From positions 1-35,634 of the forward strand of contig JAMCPS010000083.1 of assembly GCA_023379705.1 (NCBI GenBank): a stretch of 35,634 bases of DNA. Reading direction: 5' to 3'. The translations under genes were made by a program, and so were the position numbers. The notes under the pieces are model-generated. The model had not been told where the DNA came from and searched no databases. It saw nothing but the letters and a program-made list of their open reading frames with translations. Positions 27,549 to 35,634 of this stretch are shown piece by piece (positions within the stretch are counted from its first letter, which is position 1; each line of letters opens with the position of its first letter). This stretch comes from Campylobacterota bacterium (GTDB taxonomy: Bacteria; Campylobacterota; Campylobacteria; Campylobacterales; Sulfurimonadaceae).

Positions 27549-30152
27549 TCAATAATTTAAAACTTTACTCACGATTTCATTGACATTATTGGAGAGATTT
27601 GGATGATTTTTAATCCTCTCCAACGCACTTCCCATTTTCCCTTTTTGAATTGGGCAAAGTTTCTCATAACTTTTGAAGGCACCTGCAAGGCCGGAAGCTA
27701 TTTGAGGGTTAAAACCATCTACTTCGATGATTTTATCAGCAACAAAATCGTATCCGTTACCGCTTATTTCATGAAATGCGACTGGATTACGTGCAAAGGA
27801 TCCGATGAGAGCGCGAACCAAATTTGGAACTTTCTTATCAAATGCTTTATCTTCTTGCAATGCAATCACCCGTTGCAACGTCCCCTCACGTCGTGAAGAT
27901 GCCAAAAGGGAAAAATATTTGTTCATCACCAATGTATTGTCATCATGACGCTCGTAAAAATGTGCAAAAGCCTCTTTTGACAAATCGGGCGCATAATTTT
28001 CAAGCAAATCGAGCATTGCTAAACGATCTGTCATACTCTGAGATTCATCATAATAGCGTTTACACAAAGATGCACACACCTCATCACCCAAACTCATCCA
28101 CAACGAAAGCAACCGATTTTTAAGTGCCCGCTTCCCCATACTCATCGCGTCGATTGAACTGTTGCCAGGTTCATAGAGTTCATGAACTTGTCTCTCAATG
28201 CTCTTTGCAAAGCGGCTTGCAAGGGTCGCTTTTAATTTTTCAAGTGCCTGATGGATGGCTTGAACATCAATAACCTCTTGAAACTGCATCATCATCGATA
28301 ATGTCGGTAACTCTAAAAGCTGTGCTTTGTACATTCTCTCTATGGTGGTATCTTCGAGAATCTTTCCATACGCATTTACATATGCGACACTGGGCTCCTC
28401 TCCATCCATCATCGATTGCAGCGTTACTATGGCAAACTGCTGTGCCGCTTCATAACGGACAAATCCATCCGTATCGTAGGCCATCAAGAATGAGTAGTCG
28501 ATTTCACTGCACTCTATGCGTACGGGAGCACTAAAGTTACGGTTAAGTGATAGTTTCGGTGCTTCGCTGATATTTTCAAACACCAGATCGTTAACCTGCT
28601 TATCTATCCATACCACTCCATCACGCAAAATCATAGCATTGTCACTTTTAAGTTCATACTCACGACCCTTGGAATCCAAAAGTCCAATTCCAAAGGGCAT
28701 GGCATAAGGAAGCTGTTCTTGATTATGAACATTTTTGGGAACTTTTTGGGTGATACTAAGCGTAAGCGTCTGGGCTTTAGGGTCATAGTTGCTCGAGATA
28801 CAGAGTGTCGGCGTGCGCTCTTGGCAATACCACCGCTTGAACTGCGTCAAATCGATGGAGCTTTCTTGCTGCATTGCCCATAAGAATTCCTCTGTTCCTA
28901 CGGCTTGACCGTCAAAGTTTTCAAAATAACGATCCGTAGCACGGCGAAATCCCTCTACCCCTAAAAGCGTATGAAGCATCCGTATCACTTCAGCACCCTT
29001 CTCATAGACCGTGGCAGTGTAAAAGTTATTGATCTCAATGTACGAGGCCGGTTTAATCGGATGAGCCGTGGGACCCGCATCCTCAACATACTGACGTTCG
29101 CGCAGTGAGCGTACATCATCCAAACGCTGGATGAGCTGTGAGTTCATGTCCGCACTGAAACATTGATCTCTAAATACCGTCAGACCCTCTTTGAGCGTGA
29201 GTTCAAACCAGTTGCGGCACGTAATGCGGTTTCCCGTCCAGTTATGAAAATACTCATGAGCAATCACGCTCTCTATTCCCATAAAGTCCCCATCGGTTGC
29301 ACTGTGCTCATCGGCAAGAACATAGTGGGAGTTAAAAATATTCAGCCCCTTGTTCTCCATAGCCCCCATGTTAAAACTGTCAACCGCGACGATGTTATAG
29401 ACCTCCAAATCGTACTCACGCCCATATACCTCTTCATCCCACGTCATCGACTTTTTTAAGGACCTCATCGCGTGGTGGCACTTGTTCTCATTGCCCTTGT
29501 CACAATAGATCGCTAATGCCACCTCTTTGCCGCTCATCGTGACAAAGGTATCGTGAATGCTCCCCAAATCTCCTGCTACAAGAGCAAAGAGATAAGCAGG
29601 TTTAGGGATGGGATCTTCCCATACAGCGATGTGTTTGCCGTTTTCAAGTGTTGCCGTTCCGCGCAAATTTCCGTTGCTTAGTATTATGGGGCAATCTTTT
29701 GCAGAAGCGATAATCTTCGTTGTAAAACGCGTCATCACATCAGGACGATCTAGAAAATAGGTAATACGGCGAAACCCCTCAGGCTCGTTTTGAGTACACC
29801 AGATACCTCCTGAACGATACAATCCCTCCAATGCGGTATTTTCATCAGGATAGATACGGGTGATGACGCGTATACGCGCTTCTTCCATATCCATAGGGAT
29901 AATCAGGCCATCTTCTTGGAGTGTGTACATGCTCTCATCGTACAAAGCATCATTGACCCATAACAGTTCTAAATCCAACATCTCACCATCCAAGCGTATC
30001 TCTTTTGCCTGAGGATTTTGACGTCTGATTTCCATGATGTTATCCACACGCGTAGAACTGTTTTCAACAATAAATTCGAGCTGGCATGTCGTTATTGTAT
30101 AGTCGCTACGCTGGTAATCATTAAAAAATATCGTTTGAAGGGTACTCATCAT
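27549..30152 (-). CDS. pepN: Aminopeptidase N (M1 family)
   Basis: GAMENKGLNIFN; VIAHEYFHNWTGNRITCRNWFELTLKEGLTVFRDQ; TVYEKGAEVIRMLHTLLG. Confidence 0.96.
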   Translation of the reverse strand: MMSTLQTIFFNDYQRSDYTITTCQLEFIVENSSTRVDNIMEIRRQNPQAKEIRLDGEMLDLELLWVNDALYDESMYTLQEDGLIIPMDMEEARIRVITRIYPDENTALEGLYRSGGIWCTQNEPEGFRRITYFLDRPDVMTRFTTKIIASAKDCPIILSNGNLRGTATLENGKHIAVWEDPIPKPAYLFALVAGDLGSIHDTFVTMSGKEVALAIYCDKGNENKCHHAMRSLKKSMTWDEEVYGREYDLEVYNIVAVDSFNMGAMENKGLNIFNSHYVLADEHSATDGDFMGIESVIAHEYFHNWTGNRITCRNWFELTLKEGLTVFRDQCFSADMNSQLIQRLDDVRSLRERQYVEDAGPTAHPIKPASYIEINNFYTATVYEKGAEVIRMLHTLLGVEGFRRATDRYFENFDGQAVGTEEFLWAMQQESSIDLTQFKRWYCQERTPTLCISSNYDPKAQTLTLSITQKVPKNVHNQEQLPYAMPFGIGLLDSKGREYELKSDNAMILRDGVVWIDKQVNDLVFENISEAPKLSLNRNFSAPVRIECSEIDYSFLMAYDTDGFVRYEAAQQFAIVTLQSMMDGEEPSVAYVNAYGKILEDTTIERMYKAQLLELPTLSMMMQFQEVIDVQAIHQALEKLKATLASRFAKSIERQVHELYEPGNSSIDAMSMGKRALKNRLLSLWMSLGDEVCASLCKRYYDESQSMTDRLAMLDLLENYAPDLSKEAFAHFYERHDDNTLVMNKYFSLLASSRREGTLQRVIALQEDKAFDKKVPNLVRALIGSFARNPVAFHEISGNGYDFVADKIIEVDGFNPQIASGLAGAFKSYEKLCPIQKGKMGSALERIKNHPNLSNNVNEIVSKVLNY

Positions 30153-30236
30153 AAACCTTAATTAGTCTTTTTGTAATAATAACGAAAATACGCTACACTT
30201 CACGCATTCAATTAATATTACAAAAAAGTTACACTT

Positions 30237-31424
30237 ATGAAAAACAGCCTCACTCTTGCCCGCCAGCCGATTATGAAACGCCAAGATGAGATTTTAGGGT
30301 ATGAATTTTTTTATCGAGATCACGAGGGTAAATGCAGTATTGATGACCCTCGTCATGCAACAAGTTCAGTATTGGTCAACTTACTCAATCAAATCGGTAT
30401 TGCTTCAAGCTTTGGAGATTCTCTTGCCTTTATCAATACCGATGGACCGTTATTGCTCACGGATATTATCCGTACCCTTCCAAAAAAAAAGATTATTTTT
30501 GAACTGACTTCTTCCATGCGACATACGGCACAAATACATGAATCCATACGCTATTATCACTCACTTGGATACCGATTTGCACTGGACAATGCCTCTTTCC
30601 ATCCAGACTATTTGGAAGCATTTGGTCCACTGTTTGCGTATATGGAATTTGCCAAATTTGATGCTACCCAAACTGACAATGACCAGTTTCGCTATTTACC
30701 AAACCCTTTTGGAAAAATGACCCTAATTGCGTATAAAATAGAATTCTATGAAATGTTAGACGCATATGAACAATTTGGGTTTCACTATTTTCAAGGCTTT
30801 TATTTCGCAAAATCGCATTTAATTGTCCAAAACCGTATTGATCCAAAATATGCGGATGTTCTCTCGCTTTTTTCTCTTCTGCAAACCGAAACCTCCGTTG
30901 AGGACATTTACAATGCCTTTTTACGTGAAAGTGCTCTATCTTTGCAACTCATACAGTTCCTAACTTCAACACATCCTGAGTATATATACGGTGCCACATC
31001 CATTAAAGAGATGATAGAACGAATGGGTAAAAACACTCTCTCACAATGGTTGCTGCTCATTATTTATTCAAAATCGGGAACGATGTCTATGGACGAAGCT
31101 AATCAATGTTCTGCCTTTGCCCAAGCGCGTGTCGTATTAATGCTCAGATTACTTCACTTAGCCTCTCCCAATCCATCTTCCAAACTCATTGAAGATGCAC
31201 GACTTATTGCTCTACTCTCTTTATTAGAGGAGATCATGAATATCCCATTGGAAAACACCTTACGTGAGATTAACCCTTCAAGCAATGTCAAAGACGCACT
31301 TGTTAACACGTCAGGCTTACTGGGACGAATCTATGCTGCGGTACTCAAACTCGAAATTGGTGATGCAGTTACTGCCGCGTTGCTATTAAAAACCTACGGA
31401 GTGCATCAAGATCAATTGGTATGA
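30237..31424 (+). CDS. EAL (degenerate)/HDOD domain protein (YuxH-like)
   Basis: LARQPIMKRQDEILGYEFFYRDHEG N-terminus lacking the E-A-L signature; HDOD-like SLQLIQFLTSTHPEYIYGATSIKEMIERMGKNTLSQWLLLIIYSKS. Confidence 0.85.
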   Translation: MKNSLTLARQPIMKRQDEILGYEFFYRDHEGKCSIDDPRHATSSVLVNLLNQIGIASSFGDSLAFINTDGPLLLTDIIRTLPKKKIIFELTSSMRHTAQIHESIRYYHSLGYRFALDNASFHPDYLEAFGPLFAYMEFAKFDATQTDNDQFRYLPNPFGKMTLIAYKIEFYEMLDAYEQFGFHYFQGFYFAKSHLIVQNRIDPKYADVLSLFSLLQTETSVEDIYNAFLRESALSLQLIQFLTSTHPEYIYGATSIKEMIERMGKNTLSQWLLLIIYSKSGTMSMDEANQCSAFAQARVVLMLRLLHLASPNPSSKLIEDARLIALLSLLEEIMNIPLENTLREINPSSNVKDALVNTSGLLGRIYAAVLKLEIGDAVTAALLLKTYGVHQDQLV

Positions 31425-31472
31425 TATTTGCTTTTAATTAAATATTCCAGAGTGATTATTTAAAGGAGCAGT

Positions 31473-31559
31473 ATGTTTTTAACCGCTTATACTACTTGTT
31501 GTCATGTTTTACAAAATGCAGAATATCGTTTCCAAAACTTAGCCAATAAGATTTTTTAG
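31473..31559 (+). CDS. Possible 28-aa microprotein
   Basis: AAAGGAGCAGT-ATG; translation MFLTAYTTCCHVLQNAEYRFQNLANKIF. Confidence 0.4.
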   Translation: MFLTAYTTCCHVLQNAEYRFQNLANKIF

Positions 31560-31605
31560 TTCACTTTGACTATACTGCTTTCATCTAAAACGTGAAAGTA
31601 TTTTT

Positions 31606-32268
31606 GTGGACTCATATCAAAACTTAGCCTTGCTAGAAAATTTATACCGATTGAAATCTTTGGGCTATAAATACGTAGACCCTATTAGCCCTAATGTTCC
31701 AAGCGTAGCAACAATACTGCCCTCTTCTTTTTCACAACTTAATCAAACCATTTCCCAGTGTCATTTATGCGATCTTTCCAAATCAAGACGTCAAAGTATG
31801 AGTGGCTACGGTAGCTACAGCGCCTCAATCATGTTTGTTGATGCCTTTGTGTCAGCAGCCGAAGATGAGGGAAATGATTATTACGCAGGACGCTCAGGGA
31901 CAATGCTGCGAGATATGATCGAAAAAGTGCTTGAACTGTCCATTGATGAGGTCTATATGACCCATGCCGTAAAGTGCAAGCCTTTTGGATTTCAAATACC
32001 TTCTACTAGTGAATGTAATAGCTGCTATCCTTATCTTTCTCGACAAATTGAGATGATTACGCCCACTATCATTGTAGCACTTGGACAGGAAGCTTATTCT
32101 ATTTTAGGCAATGGTGCCGATGATTTTGATACTTTACGCGGGCAGTTGATCCCGTATGGAAACACCCTCTTAATTCCTATATATCATCCTACTTTTTTAC
32201 TTCGCAATCCATCCTATAAAAAAGAAGCTATGCGCGATTTGCAAACCATTAAAGGTGCCTTAAAATGA
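31606..32268 (+). CDS. Family-4-type uracil-DNA glycosylase (GTG start)
   Basis: CHLCDLSKSRRQSMSGYG; YYAGRSGTMLRDMIEKVL; VYMTHAVKCKP; IIVALGQEAYSILG; IPIYHPTFLLRNP. Confidence 0.9.
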   Translation: MDSYQNLALLENLYRLKSLGYKYVDPISPNVPSVATILPSSFSQLNQTISQCHLCDLSKSRRQSMSGYGSYSASIMFVDAFVSAAEDEGNDYYAGRSGTMLRDMIEKVLELSIDEVYMTHAVKCKPFGFQIPSTSECNSCYPYLSRQIEMITPTIIVALGQEAYSILGNGADDFDTLRGQLIPYGNTLLIPIYHPTFLLRNPSYKKEAMRDLQTIKGALK

Positions 32269-33275
32269 AATTCTTTATTCTTATAGCTTCGTTGTTTGTC
32301 CTAACCGTGTTTGGCGTTGAACAAAACAGTTTATCTCCTAAAATAAAAATCGCATTGCTTTCATCACCTTCTATTATTGGAAAATACAGTCAATCAAGCT
32401 ATAACGTTGCATTAGCAACCTTATTAGCATCAGACGATGATTTTGAACTAATAAAATACGACATACCCAATGAATCATATGAAACAATATCAATTACGAT
32501 TGAAAAGATTGTTAACGAAGGAAATGTCGCTATATTAGCCCCTCTGACACTTCAAGGCGCTCAAAATGTTTTAAATGTTCCAACCGCTATTACGATATTT
32601 ATTCCAACGGTACACAAACGTGACATCGGCCCTGCACGTGACAACATTATCTTCGGTGCTATCGACTATGAAGCACAATTAAAGGCATTAGTCCCCTATA
32701 TGGCAAACTCATTAGCAATATTTTATGGTGAATCTTTAGTAGGTTCTATCTTAAATAAAACGACTCAATCCATAGCATCTGAGTCCAATAAAAAAATCAA
32801 TAGTTTTTCAAGCTATTCCGTAGACGCTAAAGGGGCTAATATTGTAAAACATTTAGCCAGACCAGCGGCATTTAGCAAAAAAAGTGTTATCACCCACCTT
32901 CCTATTGTCAAAACTTCGATGCTTTTATCTCACATGACATTTACGGGTGTTCACGAAAAAAATATCCTATCAACCCAAATCAATTATGACCCTGAACTGC
33001 TTTTATTAACACAATTTCCTGATCGTAAAAATATGATTATTGCCAACTCTATCATTGAACAAGTACCCTCTATCTACGAAACAAATGCCCTTATGTATAA
33101 TGACCTCACCTTTGATTGGATCAACTATACCACCAGCGTTGGGGCTGATTATCTTATTTCATATCTGTATGGCCATGAACGCTCATATTCTATGCCCATT
33201 ATCAACAATCAAATTATTTATCCTGTTGAACTGCTACGTCCAAAAGAATCAGGATTTGAACCCTATAATCGATAA
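32265..33275 (+). CDS. Exported periplasmic-binding-like protein (LpoA/penicillin-binding protein activator-like)
   Basis: Signal peptide; KIKIALLSSPSIIGKYSQSSYNVALATLLASDDDFELIKYDI type-1 periplasmic-binding-like start; overlaps the UDG gene by 4 nt. Confidence 0.55.
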   Translation: MKFFILIASLFVLTVFGVEQNSLSPKIKIALLSSPSIIGKYSQSSYNVALATLLASDDDFELIKYDIPNESYETISITIEKIVNEGNVAILAPLTLQGAQNVLNVPTAITIFIPTVHKRDIGPARDNIIFGAIDYEAQLKALVPYMANSLAIFYGESLVGSILNKTTQSIASESNKKINSFSSYSVDAKGANIVKHLARPAAFSKKSVITHLPIVKTSMLLSHMTFTGVHEKNILSTQINYDPELLLLTQFPDRKNMIIANSIIEQVPSIYETNALMYNDLTFDWINYTTSVGADYLISYLYGHERSYSMPIINNQIIYPVELLRPKESGFEPYNR

Positions 33276-33342
33276 TAAATTTTACTTTTCCTTTAAGAAT
33301 AAGCGTGTTAAAGTGTTCGTAAAAATGTAAAAGGATTTTATT

Positions 33343-33852
33343 ATGGCAAAGCGTGGCATATCAATACTCAAAGACATAGAAGCAAATACCGTTATTAATT
33401 TACTCAACCGTGCTTATTGTGATGAATGGTTGGCTTATTACCAATATTTTATTGAAGCAAAAGTAATCAAAGGACTCATGAAGGACGCCGTCATCTCTGA
33501 GTTAAACCTCCATGCTGCCGATGAACTTCGACATGCAACCATGATCAGCGGTCGGATTATCCAACTGGGAGGAACTCCTATTTTACACCCTGGAGAGTGG
33601 CTTACGCATTCAAATTGCGGTTATGATGCCCCTACTAATCCTGATGTTCGGGCTGTATTAGACCAAGCCATTGCAGGAGAACAGTGTGCAATTAGTACCT
33701 ACTCCAGTATTTTGGACATAATCCGAGACAAAGATATTGTTACTTATGACCTGGTGTCTCAAATTTTATCAGATGAAGTAGAACATGAGGAAGATTTACA
33801 GTCGCTTTTTGACGATCTCAAAGAATTTATAGAGCAATTCAAACAGGCATAA
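33343..33852 (+). CDS. Ferritin-like (bacterioferritin/DPSL-type) protein
   Basis: LLNRAYCDEWLAYYQYFIEAKVIKG, LHAADELRHATMISGRIIQLGGTP, AGEQCAISTYSSI, DEVEHEEDLQSL. Confidence 0.85.
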   Translation: MAKRGISILKDIEANTVINLLNRAYCDEWLAYYQYFIEAKVIKGLMKDAVISELNLHAADELRHATMISGRIIQLGGTPILHPGEWLTHSNCGYDAPTNPDVRAVLDQAIAGEQCAISTYSSILDIIRDKDIVTYDLVSQILSDEVEHEEDLQSLFDDLKEFIEQFKQA

Positions 33853-33855
33853 AAA

Positions 33856-33885
33856 ATATAGCCGAGACTCGAACCTCTGCTATAT
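33856..33885 (-). terminator. Rho-independent-like terminator for the minus-strand ybgC gene
   Basis: ATATAGC...GCTATAT perfect 7-bp stem, followed on the minus strand by a T-run (TTTTTA); lies between convergent genes. Confidence 0.45.
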
Positions 33886-34251
33886 CGAGGATAGAAACTC
33901 TTTTTCTGAGCTTGGTATTTTTGACATATTGCCATCAAAGTCTATATAAACGAGTACAATAGTCATCTCAAAAAGCTTTTCTTCTCCTCTAAAAACTTGC
34001 TGAAGCAGGCTAAAAGAGGCGTTTTTCAATTCGATCAATGTCGTTTTTACCTCCAAAATATCTGCGAACTTTGCACTTTTTAGATAATCGGCATCGATAT
34101 GCTTTGCAACAAAATGTCCCGCATCCAATATAGGCGAACGTCCCGCATCAAAAAAAAGTTGACTACGTGCCCTCTCACAAAAATTAAGATAATTGGAATG
34201 ATAAACTACCCCTCCGACATCAGTGTCTTCATAATATACGCGAATTTTCAT
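33880..34251 (-). CDS. ybgC: YbgC-family acyl-CoA thioesterase
   Basis: MKIRVYYEDTDVGGVVYHSNYLNFCERARSQLF hot-dog thioesterase motif. Confidence 0.93.
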   Translation of the reverse strand: MKIRVYYEDTDVGGVVYHSNYLNFCERARSQLFFDAGRSPILDAGHFVAKHIDADYLKSAKFADILEVKTTLIELKNASFSLLQQVFRGEEKLFEMTIVLVYIDFDGNMSKIPSSEKEFLSSI

Positions 34252-34446
34252 ATACTTTATTCCTATTTTTAGGGGTTTATAAAGACAATCTGCCTTTTAA
34301 GCATAGACACCTACTTTAACAAAATTGTATCTATTATCACTTATATTTGTGTACAGAACTGTAGATTTAAATTTGATAATCAGTTTTTATTGAAAGAATA
34401 TAATAGAGATGTTATAATGATCCATATCGATGTGGAGGGTTATTCT

Positions 34447-34695
34447 ATGCAAAACAAGTTTCAACCTATGTTACTGTTAACTGTAAACAACTCCATAGGA
34501 AATAAAAAGAACCATTTTACTATAGAAGCATTATGTCAACTATTTAATAAAAATAGTAACTATTCAAATGTTGAAAAATATGCGCTTGACACTATTAAAA
34601 CAGAGGCTACAGAAGAAGAAATATCATGGTTTAGTAAAGATTACCATATCCCACTTTCAACACTAAAACATGTCTTATCAGCAGATTTATATTAA
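34447..34695 (+). CDS. Small protein upstream of AbiEii-like gene (candidate antitoxin)
   Basis: ATG with SD GGAGG 8 nt upstream; 82 aa MQNKFQPMLLLTVNNS...; overlaps the next gene by 26 nt. Confidence 0.5.
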   Translation: MQNKFQPMLLLTVNNSIGNKKNHFTIEALCQLFNKNSNYSNVEKYALDTIKTEATEEEISWFSKDYHIPLSTLKHVLSADLY

Positions 34696-35383
34696 TCAAG
34701 ACAATCTCAAGTTTATACATGAGAATTATACAGAGCAGATAGAAGCTCTTGAACTATTTTTTAAAGATGCTTTTCCTTCAACTATAAATAAAAATGTGCT
34801 TAAGTTTGGTGGAGGGACAGCACTCTCTATCTACTATTTTCAACATAGACTTAGTTTTGATATTGATTTATTCTTAACAGATCAACAGTACCTCTCATAT
34901 TTTAGCCCAAAACATTGGATTGAAGATACAGATAATTTTGATGACAGACACTATATAGATACACATAATCATATAGGTGTTGTCTCTGCTAATAACATCA
35001 AAGTTGATATTTTAGTTGATTCAAGTTCGAAGAGCCTACTAATAGACACTTCAAAAGATATATTTAGTTTTGACATCAGAGTTGAGTCTATTGAAGATAT
35101 TTTAGCCAAAAAGATTGTCTTTAGAAAAAAAGATAATAAAGCTAGAGATATATTTGATATAGCGGTAGCAATTAGTAAAGATAATAATATCATAGATAAT
35201 TTACTAAGTAATGAGAAAATTACTCAAGAGGATTTAGGAATATTTTTAAATGCACTTGAAAATATAAATATGAAAAAATATCAAATTGCTATAGAACTAG
35301 TTGAACCAATAGGTGAATATATAGTTCTTGCTAATGAAGCTCCGCAATTTATTATAGAACACATACGAAGTCGTATAAACTAG
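34670..35383 (+). CDS. AbiEii/AbiGii-type nucleotidyltransferase toxin-family protein
   Basis: LKFGGGTALSIYYFQHRLSFDIDLFLTD matches the GGGTAL...HR.S.DIDLF signature; KARDIFDIAVA. Confidence 0.88.
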   Translation: MSYQQIYINQDNLKFIHENYTEQIEALELFFKDAFPSTINKNVLKFGGGTALSIYYFQHRLSFDIDLFLTDQQYLSYFSPKHWIEDTDNFDDRHYIDTHNHIGVVSANNIKVDILVDSSSKSLLIDTSKDIFSFDIRVESIEDILAKKIVFRKKDNKARDIFDIAVAISKDNNIIDNLLSNEKITQEDLGIFLNALENINMKKYQIAIELVEPIGEYIVLANEAPQFIIEHIRSRIN

Positions 35384-35424
35384 ATACAAAACGTCCCCAA
35401 ATACGGTCACTAAATTTCGCTTAA

Positions 35425-35496
35425 TTTCCTGTATATTAGGAAAATAATTGAGCAATCTAGCCTTTATTCCGAACTATTTCCGGCAATTACAGGAAA
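35425..35496. repeat. Inverted repeats in non-coding tail
   Basis: TTTCCTGTA (35425-35433) / TACAGGAAA (35488-35496); also TTTCCT (35425-35430) / AGGAAA (35438-35443). Confidence 0.5.
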
Positions 35497-35634
35497 AGAT
35501 GGGTAATCATAATAGACTCGTATCTGCATACTAAACCCCTTTCTTACGGCACTCACAAGCCGTTAAAATAAAAACGTCACCAAAATTTTTGAAACTTGCA
35601 GCTACGATTAAATCATTTTTTGTGTATTTTACAT

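Noticed and set aside
27603-29459. Multiple + strand ORFs opposite pepN
   Set aside because: Shadow ORFs of a confident conserved gene.
34390-34446. TTG start for the AbiEii partner
   Set aside because: ATG 34447 with GGAGG at 8-nt spacing is far better.
1-35634. CRISPR arrays, rRNA or intact tRNA genes
   Set aside because: No regularly spaced repeats, no rRNA signatures and no complete cloverleaf noticed by eye; not computationally verified.

Overview
The window looks like chromosomal DNA of a sulfur-oxidising Campylobacterota (Sulfuricurvum/Sulfurimonas-like; inferred from the gene set and the tmRNA tag ANNTNYRPAYAVA). Most of it is ordinary housekeeping: KefB-type antiporter, trpA, panB, ruvB, lgt, hemN, a sulfide:quinone-oxidoreductase-like flavoprotein, pepN, family-4 uracil-DNA glycosylase, ferritin-like protein, ybgC, several two-component proteins and two EAL/HDOD proteins. 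The main accessory feature is an integrated element of about 9.4 kb (~3854-13302) abutting the 3' end of the tmRNA gene. It carries a P4-type tyrosine integrase, an AlpA-like regulator missed by the ORF track, an SNF2/DEAD-like helicase, a replication-type winged-helix protein, a VRR-NUC nuclease, a RecE/RecT recombination pair, a winged-helix protein with a possible small-terminase-like layout, and several unknown small proteins. I found no capsid, tail, portal, large terminase, lysis or conjugation genes, so it resembles a phage-satellite/PICI-like island rather than a complete prophage. GGTACATTA repeats lie at both edges and support these limits. A second accessory spot at the right end (34447-35383) holds an AbiEii-type nucleotidyltransferase gene overlapping an unusual small upstream partner. 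All calls come from reading the sequence and supplied translations; no homology search was run.
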